A stretch of DNA of 18,458 nucleotides from an uncultured Planctomycetaceae bacterium (lineage in GTDB: Bacteria; Planctomycetota; Planctomycetia; Planctomycetales; Planctomycetaceae): assembly GCA_903921605.1 (NCBI GenBank), contig CAIXQV010000697.1, positions 1 through 18,458 of the forward strand. The letters run 5' to 3'. Positions 6,358 through 13,448 of this stretch are shown piece by piece; within the stretch, counting starts at the first letter, position 1; the number at the start of each line of letters is the position of its first letter. Below the pieces are notes generated by a model that was given only the letters and a program-made list of their open reading frames with translations, ran no database searches and had not been told where the DNA came from. Made by a program: the position numbers and the translations under genes.

Positions 6358-7437
6358 ATGTCCAACGATCTGAAGAAGGGCGTTCTCCGTGGATTTCGTC
6401 GCGCGAGCGCGGTGGGGGCGGTTCCGGGAGTTCTGGACCGAGGTCCGCTTCCGATCTCCTCGAAGTGCCGCATCACGCGGATCTCATTCAATACCGATAA
6501 TGCCGATGAAGAAATCATCGATACCGTTGCCGAGTTGAATGAAGAAGTCCCGGCCGAGCGTGTCTACTGGTTTCGTCTGGAAGGAGTTGCCGACACGGAA
6601 ACATTGCAGGAGCTTGGAGAAGCTTTCGGTCTTCATCCATTGGCGCTCGAAGATGTTGTTAATACTCATCAACGCTGCAAGGTAGAGGATTACGGCGATC
6701 ACTTGTTTGTGGTCATTCGACTGCCGGTTTATGAATCCGGCGGCATTCTCATCACCGAACAGGTCAGCTTGTTCGCTGGTGAAGATTTTGTCGTTTCAAT
6801 TCATGAAGGCTGCAATGCTCTGGAGCCTGTTCGCGACCGAATTCTTTGGGCGAAGGGCCGCATCCGCGAGTTGCGCGCCGACTACTTGCTGTACACGATC
6901 CTGGACACCGTGATTGATAACTACTTCCCGGTGATTGAAGAGATCGGGAATCGTCTGAATTCCATTGATGAACTGCTTGAAGGCGGTTTTGACAAAAGTC
7001 ACCGTCTGGAGATCCGCAATGTTCGCTCAGATCTGCTTTTGCTGAGAAAGACCATCTGGCCTCAGCGTGAGGCGATTGCTGCATTGCTGCGTGACGAGTG
7101 CAAGCTGATCCATGAGTCGACTCGAACCTACCTTCGCGATTGCTATGATCATACGATTCAGCTGATGGACGTCACGGAAACTTACCGTGAACTTTGTGCG
7201 GATCTGCGAGATTACCATCTGGCCGACATCAGCTATCGCAGCAATGAAGTCATGAAGACGCTGACGATGATTGCCACGATCTTCATGCCGCTGAGCTTTA
7301 TTGCCGGGTTTTATGGCATGAATTTCGATTATATGCCGGAATTGAAGTGGCAGTACGGATACCCGCTGGCCATTGCGGGCATGCTGGCAATAGCATCCTC
7401 TTTCTTCTATTACTTCCGCCGCAAGGGATGGCTCTGA
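6358..7437 (+). CDS. corA: CorA-family magnesium/cobalt transport protein
   Basis: A 359-residue inner-membrane divalent metal channel of the CorA type, normally a homopentamer carrying Mg2+ (also Co2+ or Ni2+). The signature GMN sits at residues 320-322 within 'FYGMNF', at the end of the first of two C-terminal membrane helices (about 302-320 and 333-353); a short loop (DYMPELKWQYGYP) joins them and the chain ends in a basic tail (FRRKGWL), typical for the family. The N-terminal cytoplasmic part includes 'WFRLEGV', 'HPLALEDV' and the long helical region. An in-frame ATG at 6310 would add 16 residues, but it lies three bases after the T-tract of a strong terminator; 6358 is chosen for that reason and because MSNDLKKG is a plausible N-terminus. 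The ABC-2 permease gene follows 87 bp later on the same strand. Confidence 0.93.
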   Translation: MSNDLKKGVLRGFRRASAVGAVPGVLDRGPLPISSKCRITRISFNTDNADEEIIDTVAELNEEVPAERVYWFRLEGVADTETLQELGEAFGLHPLALEDVVNTHQRCKVEDYGDHLFVVIRLPVYESGGILITEQVSLFAGEDFVVSIHEGCNALEPVRDRILWAKGRIRELRADYLLYTILDTVIDNYFPVIEEIGNRLNSIDELLEGGFDKSHRLEIRNVRSDLLLLRKTIWPQREAIAALLRDECKLIHESTRTYLRDCYDHTIQLMDVTETYRELCADLRDYHLADISYRSNEVMKTLTMIATIFMPLSFIAGFYGMNFDYMPELKWQYGYPLAIAGMLAIASSFFYYFRRKGWL

Positions 7438-7524
7438 GAGATTTCTCACGGACCTTCCGCGAAACTTTTCTCTTCAACACCGCGTAGCACTCTGCGACGG
7501 TGACGATCAATAATTGCCAGAACC

Positions 7525-8763
7525 ATGGACGCGCTGAAGATCACGCTGAAAGATTTGACTCTGTTATCCCGGGATCGCCGCGCCCTGGTGATTCTGGTCG
7601 CGATGCCCATGGTGATTATTGCCATTGTGGGCTCGTCTACCGGCCGGCTGCGAGCCAATCGGGAACAAAGTCGGCAAGGTCTGACGGTGGAAGTGGCCGA
7701 CTTTGACCAGTCGGAGACTTCTCGTCGACTTGCTGGTTTTCTGGCGGCTTATGAAAACGTGATGGTTCGAAGGACTGAGGTTGCGACTGAAAACGCTGAA
7801 TCTCAGCTGACGGAATTGCAGCACGAGCGACCGTCCGGAGATATCGATGTGAGGCTCGTGATCGGGCCAACTTTTGAAACGACTCTACGTGAACTCTCAC
7901 CAACAGATTTGACGTCTCCCGAGCAAACAACGCCTGAGCGGGGAATGGAGTCGATCAAATTGTCGCTGACGTTTAATGAATCCGCGGCTGACCCGATGAT
8001 GGAAGGCCTGGCGAAGATGCTGATCAAGCTTTCGATGCAGAAAGCCCTGCTGCCCATCATCGCGGAGAAAGTCCCGATGTTTCGCGGAGCTGCCAATCGA
8101 GCAAAAAACATCCCCGAGCCGTGGGAAAATACGGCGGCCGCAAAGTCCGCATCGACTGACACCGGGAACCGCGTCTACCAGTTCTTCATCCCCAGTTACA
8201 CGGTGTTGTTTGTGTTCTTTCTGGTCAACATCATGGGACGCTCGTTCCTTGATGAGCGTGACATGGGAACGCTCCGACGTCTGCGGATTTCTCCAATTTC
8301 GGCGACGTCGATTCTGATCGGGAAGACTCTGCCATTCATGGTGTTGTCACTGGTGCAGACTTCGATCCTGATGATCTCCGGCAAGCTGCTGTTTGGCATG
8401 TCCTGGGGACCTCAGCCATGGCTGCTGATTCCGATCATGCTGTGTACTTCCGCTGCAGCTACTTCACTGGGCCTGATGTTCTCCACGCTGGCGAAGACGG
8501 AGTCGCAGGTTTCCTCATTTGGCAACCTGATTCTGCTTTCGAGTGCCGGCATTAGCGGCTGTTTAGTTCCGCGAGCCTGGATGCCACCGCTCAGTCAGAA
8601 GATCAGCCTCATGACGCCACACGCGTGGGCTTTGGATGCTTACAGCGAAGTGCTGACAAAGGACACACCGTCGCTGAATGTCATCGGTCTCTCCTGCGGC
8701 GTTCTGCTCGGATTCAGCCTGTTCTTCTTTCTTGTCGGTCAGTATCGGTTTCGACGGGATTGA
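7525..8763 (+). CDS. ABC-2 type transporter permease, no adjacent ATPase
   Basis: A 412-residue membrane protein of the ABC-2 family (NatB/YhaP-like exporters). One membrane helix lies near the N-terminus (about 20-36), then a long extracytoplasmic domain (about 40-215), then five helices (about 218-236, 268-288, 298-318, 332-350, 386-404). The family landmarks are 'DERDMGTLRRLRISPIS' (243-259) after the second helix and 'LSQKISLMTPHAWALDAY' (356-373) before the last. Such permeases need a nucleotide-binding partner, usually encoded next door; none is in this window, the upstream neighbour being corA. The start is fixed by an in-frame stop 24 bases upstream of ATG 7525. No Shine-Dalgarno is evident. 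The substrate cannot be predicted. Confidence 0.88.
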   Translation: MDALKITLKDLTLLSRDRRALVILVAMPMVIIAIVGSSTGRLRANREQSRQGLTVEVADFDQSETSRRLAGFLAAYENVMVRRTEVATENAESQLTELQHERPSGDIDVRLVIGPTFETTLRELSPTDLTSPEQTTPERGMESIKLSLTFNESAADPMMEGLAKMLIKLSMQKALLPIIAEKVPMFRGAANRAKNIPEPWENTAAAKSASTDTGNRVYQFFIPSYTVLFVFFLVNIMGRSFLDERDMGTLRRLRISPISATSILIGKTLPFMVLSLVQTSILMISGKLLFGMSWGPQPWLLIPIMLCTSAAATSLGLMFSTLAKTESQVSSFGNLILLSSAGISGCLVPRAWMPPLSQKISLMTPHAWALDAYSEVLTKDTPSLNVIGLSCGVLLGFSLFFFLVGQYRFRRD

Positions 8764-8794
8764 TGCGAGCTCGTTCAACTACTCAGCGTAAGGC

Positions 8795-8823
8795 AAAAAG
8801 CCGGAAGCTCACGCGTTCCGGCT
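8795..8823 (-). terminator. Intrinsic terminator of the PQQ-like protein gene
   Basis: Read on the minus strand: AGCCGGAA, a 9-nt loop, TTCCGGCT, then a T-run (complement of A5 at 8795-8799). It lies 32 bp past the stop of the minus-strand gene. The same stem may also end the convergent permease transcript, but it has no T-tract on the plus strand. Confidence 0.75.
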
Positions 8824-8854
8824 GATAACGGAGTTTGCTTTGGGATGGGTTGCC

Positions 8855-10105
8855 CTACTTCGCCCGAGCGTCAATACAGAGGACTTCCTTGTCGTCTCGG
8901 ACAAACAAAAACCCGTTCGACAGGGTAGGAGCCTGGCGAGTTGTTTCCATGATGGTGGCTCGACCAAGTTCTTTGAAAGCCTTTGGTGAAGCTTCCACGA
9001 TCACGACTTCGCCGCTCATCGTCGTCAGGAACAATTTGCCATCCGCGAGGATCAGGTTGCTCTTGCCGAATCGTGCCTTTTGCCAGACGGTTTCATGATC
9101 CTTCAGGCGAATGCAAACCAGATTCGTAATCGGCCCCGCACTGCCGCTGTTGTCGAGTCCATAGAGATATCCGTCATGAATCACCGGCGTCTGCCATTCG
9201 GCTCGAAGCTGACTGTCCTTGCCGTAAGAAGACCAGACTTCTTCGGCAGAAAGCTTTGGTTCTTTTCCGGTGATCTGCAGCATGGCAGAACCGTGGTTTT
9301 CTCCGGCAGAGATCAATACTTCAGACTCGCCCACCTGTACCGGACAGGCTGTGTTGCAGTCGTATTCTGTTGGGAACGGAAACTTCCACAGGACCTTTCC
9401 ATCTGTCGCCTCAAGCCCGAAGGCCGCGTAGGCGGTCAGGGTCACGATCTGTTCTTTGCCAGCCAGAGTCATCAATACGGGCGACGAGTAACCTGCTTTT
9501 CCTGTGGCCGAAGTCCACAAGTTCTTGCCTGACTTTGTATCGAAGGCCCCAACCGCAGCGTCAGCGTTTCCTGTGTGAACAACAACCATGTTGCCAACGA
9601 CAAGTGGTGAACATGACATCCCGTATTCAGAAGCTTCACCTTTCAACGACGATGGCACGTTGACCTTCCATAGTTCTTTGCCATCCTTTGTGTTGAATGC
9701 CGCCAGAATGCCTTCGCCTGTGAAGACGAACAACTTGCCCTCAGACACAGTCGGGGTTGCTCGCGGACCGTTTCCCATCGCGTTCTCATAAGCCGTCGCA
9801 AACTTTGTTCGCCAGAGTTCCTTCCCTGTTGCTGCGTCCAGAGCGACTGCGTAGAGATCGGACTCATCCTGAAACAATGTGAAGGCCTGATTTTCGCTTA
9901 CAACAACACTGGACATGCTGACGCCAAGTGATGCTCGCCAGATGATTTTTGGTCCGTCGGCTGGCCACTGACTGATCAGATTTTTTTCACTTGATATGCC
10001 ATTGCGGTGCGCTCCCAAAAACTGCGTCCAGTCTTCCGCGTGCACTTCAGCGGCGGTGAGGACAATCGCAAAGATGGAAGAGAACAACAGTTGAGGCAAA
10101 CGCAT
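8855..10105 (-). CDS. Exported PQQ-like beta-propeller repeat protein
   Basis: A 416-residue protein with a Sec signal peptide (1-23, ending AEVHA) followed by 'EDWTQFLGAHRNGISSE', a common opening of planctomycete PQQ-like propeller proteins. At least four propeller blades are visible from the A-x-D/N-x-x-x-GK-x-x-W motif: 'ALDAATGKELWR', 'AFNTKDGKELWK', 'AFDTKSGKNLWT' and 'LEATDGKVLWK'. The fold is shared by BamB and quinoprotein dehydrogenases, but no quinone-binding or catalytic residues can be assigned, so an enzymatic role is not claimed. The frame is open 48 codons further upstream; ATG 10105 is preferred because it starts the signal peptide directly and has AAGG six bases before it. 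The gene is divergent from the lipoprotein gene at 10370 and monocistronic, with its own terminator. Confidence 0.87.
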   Translation of the reverse strand: MRLPQLLFSSIFAIVLTAAEVHAEDWTQFLGAHRNGISSEKNLISQWPADGPKIIWRASLGVSMSSVVVSENQAFTLFQDESDLYAVALDAATGKELWRTKFATAYENAMGNGPRATPTVSEGKLFVFTGEGILAAFNTKDGKELWKVNVPSSLKGEASEYGMSCSPLVVGNMVVVHTGNADAAVGAFDTKSGKNLWTSATGKAGYSSPVLMTLAGKEQIVTLTAYAAFGLEATDGKVLWKFPFPTEYDCNTACPVQVGESEVLISAGENHGSAMLQITGKEPKLSAEEVWSSYGKDSQLRAEWQTPVIHDGYLYGLDNSGSAGPITNLVCIRLKDHETVWQKARFGKSNLILADGKLFLTTMSGEVVIVEASPKAFKELGRATIMETTRQAPTLSNGFLFVRDDKEVLCIDARAK

Positions 10106-10369
10106 GGGAAACCTTTCGAGGGAAGCATTGACTATGCCAATCGGCATTTCTTGCCGCCATGACAGGTCGCAGAGGTGGACTTTCGGCATATTATTACCTT
10201 TTGCCGGGGAAGCGAAGTCTGTGTATCGGGTCACTGTTGAATTCCACATGTCCCTTTTTGAAATCGGCTGCTATCACACAGCTCTGGGTATGCCGATTTT
10301 ATTGGACGAGGCACGCCGTTTAGTGCGATCGCTGCTGAGTTTTCGTTCCCTGTTGCTCGGTTCTCGCTG

Positions 10370-10666
10370 ATGTTGAAATACTCCTCAGGTTTGTTCGTCG
10401 TTTGCCTGGTCTGCCTGCCTCTTTGCGGCTGCGCTTACGATCGTTCCTTCATGCAGATGGACAGCAATTCCGGAGTTCCTTTCTTTGGATTGCAGTGGGC
10501 CGTGGATTCTGGCAGCCGACCATCCTCTCTGGATGATTCCTCGGTACTGAAGCTCACCGCTCCCGAGTCTGGGTTGAGCATTCCCAATCCCCGCGCGGAC
10601 CGTCAGAAGACCGAAAACCGCAAAGCTTCGCCGACACTTGTCAGCGTTTCTCGACAGTCGCGATGA
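10370..10666 (+). CDS. Small lipoprotein, function unknown
   Basis: A 98-residue protein with a lipoprotein signal: hydrophobic stretch GLFVVCLVCLP followed by lipobox LCGC, giving a lipidated Cys21. The mature segment starts 'AYDRSFMQMDSNSGVPFFGL' and looks conserved and structured for about 30 residues, while the rest is Ser/Pro/Arg-rich and probably disordered. I do not recognise a characterised family; conserved short planctomycete lipoproteins of this appearance are known only as hypothetical proteins. No Shine-Dalgarno is visible before ATG 10370. The gene is divergent from the PQQ-like protein gene, sharing the 264-bp spacer 10106-10369 as promoter region, in which I see no firm site. 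Confidence 0.7.
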   Translation: MLKYSSGLFVVCLVCLPLCGCAYDRSFMQMDSNSGVPFFGLQWAVDSGSRPSSLDDSSVLKLTAPESGLSIPNPRADRQKTENRKASPTLVSVSRQSR

Positions 10667-10850
10667 TAGGCTTTGCCTCAGAAATCAGCCGCGCTGTGCA
10701 AGCGTTAAGACTCTCTCCAGAAATGACTTCGTGACATCGTCTCAGCAGAAGTCAAAAACTGAATCGAAGGGGTACGCGTGTAATGGAGCTTCGTTTGCTT
10801 CTGTTGGAAAACACGGACAATTATTTTAAGCAACGTCCAACTGCGTATTG

Positions 10851-10869
10851 AAAAAGCTCACTTTTGAGC
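10851..10869 (-). terminator. Short hairpin plus T5 on the minus strand
   Basis: On the minus strand GCTCA, a 4-nt loop (AAAG), TGAGC, then T5 (A5 at 10851-10855). The stem is only 5 bp, so it is weak alone, but it overlaps exactly the stop codon of the minus-strand 44-codon frame, which is the usual place for a compact terminator. Confidence 0.45.
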
Positions 10870-10992
10870 CGCCGCTGGCACACGCATTTGAGATCGATAA
10901 ACTTCGGCGACAGCAGCAGCCCGCCAGCGGGTTGTTGATTGAGTCGCGGGTGAGCCTGTCGTGCTGGCCTCAGCCTGCATTTGATTGGTCAT
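10858..10992 (-). CDS. Candidate small protein, 44 residues
   Basis: An open frame from ATG 10992 to TGA at 10858-10860, encoding MTNQMQAEASTTGSPATQST (first 20 residues) and then a basic, probably helical part containing RWRAAAVAEVYRSQMR. No family is recognised. Support is indirect. The stop codon is built into a minus-strand hairpin followed by T5. The frame lies in an otherwise empty spacer. The N-terminal half is polar and Thr/Ser-rich while the C-terminal half is an amphipathic Ala/Arg-rich stretch, which is protein-like. Against it, there is no Shine-Dalgarno, and a frame of this length can arise by chance. An in-frame stop lies nine codons upstream, so the start cannot be much earlier. 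It would be divergent from the peptidase gene. Confidence 0.35.
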   Translation of the reverse strand: MTNQMQAEASTTGSPATQSTTRWRAAAVAEVYRSQMRVPAAAQK

Positions 10993-11060
10993 CTGAGTAA
11001 CAATGCTGGCTTCTGTTCACATTACGAAACAAGTCAACAGCACGTCGGAAAAGTGTCGTT

Positions 11061-13316
11061 ATGCATCAGGAATCTCCTCCCGAACGTAGCTTTGCGTTAT
11101 GTGAAATTGCAGCGATTCTGGCGATGCTCAGTTCGGCCTCCTTGATGGCGAGCAACGCGACTGCTCAGGAAGCAAATGGTGGAGCTGCCACCGTACCGCA
11201 GCCGCTGACCTATGAGCTGGTTCACGGCGACAAACGGATTTCGCTTGGGGGCCCTTCCCCGACGCAGATTACATGGCTGGATGATGATCGTTATCTGCAG
11301 CGAAAGTCCGAAGGCTGGAGGGTGACTGACGCCGCGAGTGGCGAGGAGTCCGACTGGTACGACAAAGCAAAGCTCGCCGCCGGTCTGCGGAAGATCGACG
11401 GCTTATCCTCCCTCGAAGCAGAAACAATGGCAGAGGGTGGATGGCTGGAGGTTGATCAGAAGCGTGGCATCATTGTGTTTCGAACAGGAGAAACTCTGAT
11501 TCGAATCCGAATCGATGGCAGCGATCCGGCTGTTGTTAAAGGGGTCCCGTCCGGAATTGAATTGACGACATTGAGTCCCACCGGTTCCGGGCTGGCGTTC
11601 GTGAAACAGAACGAGCTCTGGGTTGCTGACTTCACGACAGAAACTCTCCGCCAACTGACCCATGATGCCGGGGAGCATGTTCGAAACGGCAAAGCCGACT
11701 GGGTGTATTTCGAAGAGATCTATAACCGAAAATGGCAGGCCTATCGCTGGAGTCCTGATGGTGAGTCTTTGGCGTACCAACAGTTTGATGATTCTGAAGT
11801 GCCGACATTTCAGATCAGCGACCACACGACCCTGACTCAGTCATTCGAAGTGGAACATTATCCCAAGGCTGGCGACAAGAATCCGCTCGTGCGACTCGGG
11901 ATCGTTTCGCGCAAGGGTGGCCCGACGACATGGGTCGACACATCTGCGTACGATTCTCACGACCTGATTCTGACTCATTTTCAGTGGAAGTCCGATAGTT
12001 CCGGCTTGTTCTGGTATGCACAGAATCGGATCCAGACGTGGCTCGATATCGTTTGCACGGAGTCCGATGGAAAGAACAGAGAGATCCTCAGGGACCAGAC
12101 GGAAGCGTGGATTGAGAATCCCGGCGATGTACATTTTCTGGCGGATGGCAGCTTCCTTCTGTTCAGCGAAAGAAGCGGCTGGAAGCATCTTTATCGAGTC
12201 GCCGCAGATGGCTCAGGGCTAACCCAGCTCACAGTTGGCGAATGGGAAGTTCGCGAGCTGTTGTCTGTCAACGAAGGCGATGGTAAAGCTATCGTAACCG
12301 GCACGCGAGATTCGAAGATTGCAGAGAATCTCTATCAGATTTCTCTTTCTGGAAATGCGACGGAAGCTGTAAGACTGACCTCCGAAAACGGACACCATGC
12401 TGCAGTCATGAGTCTTCATGGAAAGCACTTTATCGATACATGGAGTAATCTGCATCAACCGCACACCGTTGAGCTGAAAAGCGGTCGCGGTGACCAGATT
12501 CGTATCCTGCAGAATCCGATTTCTCTCCCGACAAACAAATACCGATTCGGAAAAGTTGAGTTGCGGAAAGTTCCGATGGCGGATGGTTCAACGACATCGG
12601 CGATTTTTATTCTGCCGCCGGATTTTGATGCCGCGAAAAAGTATCCCATCTGGTTAAAAACTTACGCAGGGCCTCATTCTCCCGGCGTCAAAGACATCTG
12701 GAATGCTCGACTGCCGGAGCATTTGCTCGCCAACCTGGATATCGTCGTCATCATTTTCGATCCTCGCAGCGCAAGCGGTTATGGGGCTCGCAGTGCGTGG
12801 ATTGCTTATCAGAAATTGGGATTCGAAGAAACAAGGGATCTTATTTCAGTGTGTGATTGGCTGGGGAATCAGCCGTGGGCTGATACTGCTCGTATTGGGC
12901 TCAGCGGTCACAGTTACGGAGGATACTTTACAGCGTACGCGATGACTCATTGCGATCGCATCAGCGCCGGGATTTCGGGTGCTCCGGTAACAGACTGGGC
13001 CAACTACGACACCATTTACACGGAGCGATTCATGTCCACGCCGCAATTGAATCCGGATGGATACAAGAAGGCGTCGGTGATTGAAGCTGCATCTTCTCTG
13101 AAGGGACGGTTGCTGTTATTGCATGGCCTGAAAGATGACAACGTTCATCCGGAGAATACAATTCAGCTTGTTCATGCCCTGCAGCAGGCCAACAAGCAGT
13201 TCGAACTGATGTTGTACCCCACCGCGCGGCACGGCATTTATGGTTCGCATTACAACAAGTTGCTGTTCAACTTTATGGTGGAATCCATGGGGCGATCTGA
13301 GGCACGGCAAGAATAG
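11061..13316 (+). CDS. Dipeptidyl-peptidase IV family serine peptidase (S9B)
   Basis: A 751-residue exported peptidase that would cleave N-terminal dipeptides, typically after Pro or Ala. A signal peptide covers about residues 1-36 (hydrophobic EIAAILAMLSSASLMA, then ATAQE). The N-terminal beta-propeller (DPPIV_N, about 90-490) includes the 'WVYFEEIYNRKWQAY' segment; E218-E219 match the double-Glu motif that binds the substrate amino terminus. The C-terminal alpha/beta hydrolase domain has the nucleophile in G-H-S-Y-G-G (Ser618), the Asp in 'HGLKDDNVH' (692/693) and the His in 'TARHGIY' (His724), so the triad is complete. Length fits the family. The 57-bp region before ATG 11061 has only a weak GGAA. 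The next gene, a heme-binding propeller protein, is 132 bp downstream. Likely located in the periplasm or paryphoplasm. Confidence 0.93.
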   Translation: MHQESPPERSFALCEIAAILAMLSSASLMASNATAQEANGGAATVPQPLTYELVHGDKRISLGGPSPTQITWLDDDRYLQRKSEGWRVTDAASGEESDWYDKAKLAAGLRKIDGLSSLEAETMAEGGWLEVDQKRGIIVFRTGETLIRIRIDGSDPAVVKGVPSGIELTTLSPTGSGLAFVKQNELWVADFTTETLRQLTHDAGEHVRNGKADWVYFEEIYNRKWQAYRWSPDGESLAYQQFDDSEVPTFQISDHTTLTQSFEVEHYPKAGDKNPLVRLGIVSRKGGPTTWVDTSAYDSHDLILTHFQWKSDSSGLFWYAQNRIQTWLDIVCTESDGKNREILRDQTEAWIENPGDVHFLADGSFLLFSERSGWKHLYRVAADGSGLTQLTVGEWEVRELLSVNEGDGKAIVTGTRDSKIAENLYQISLSGNATEAVRLTSENGHHAAVMSLHGKHFIDTWSNLHQPHTVELKSGRGDQIRILQNPISLPTNKYRFGKVELRKVPMADGSTTSAIFILPPDFDAAKKYPIWLKTYAGPHSPGVKDIWNARLPEHLLANLDIVVIIFDPRSASGYGARSAWIAYQKLGFEETRDLISVCDWLGNQPWADTARIGLSGHSYGGYFTAYAMTHCDRISAGISGAPVTDWANYDTIYTERFMSTPQLNPDGYKKASVIEAASSLKGRLLLLHGLKDDNVHPENTIQLVHALQQANKQFELMLYPTARHGIYGSHYNKLLFNFMVESMGRSEARQE

Positions 13317-13448
13317 AAAAGCAAGTCGCCGCATCTGGGCTTGCTCTTCGTCATTGGTGGACCGCTTTTCGAACATACTGTGAAACACTAGAATCAATTT
13401 CTCCACCGTATTGCCTGACGAGGACCATTTTTCCGGAACGGGGCGTTG

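Larger units (their letters stand above)
10667..11060. other. 394-bp spacer, with one candidate small gene
   Basis: Nothing recognisable was found from 10667 to 10850. The right part holds the candidate 44-codon minus-strand gene and its hairpin/T-tract (annotated separately). The 68 bp between that frame and the peptidase start at 11061 would be a divergent promoter if the small gene is real; a TTGACT box is present on the minus strand near 11034-11039 but without a convincing -10 partner. Confidence 0.5.

Noticed and set aside
10104..10370. Plus-strand 88-codon frame whose TGA overlaps the lipoprotein ATG
   Set aside because: The TGATG overlap is tempting, but the frame begins inside the start codon of the divergent PQQ-like gene, covers the shared promoter region and has no protein-like features.
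13320..13345. AGCAAG..CTTGCT dyad after the peptidase gene
   Set aside because: Six-base stem with a 14-nt loop and no T-tract; not convincing as a terminator.
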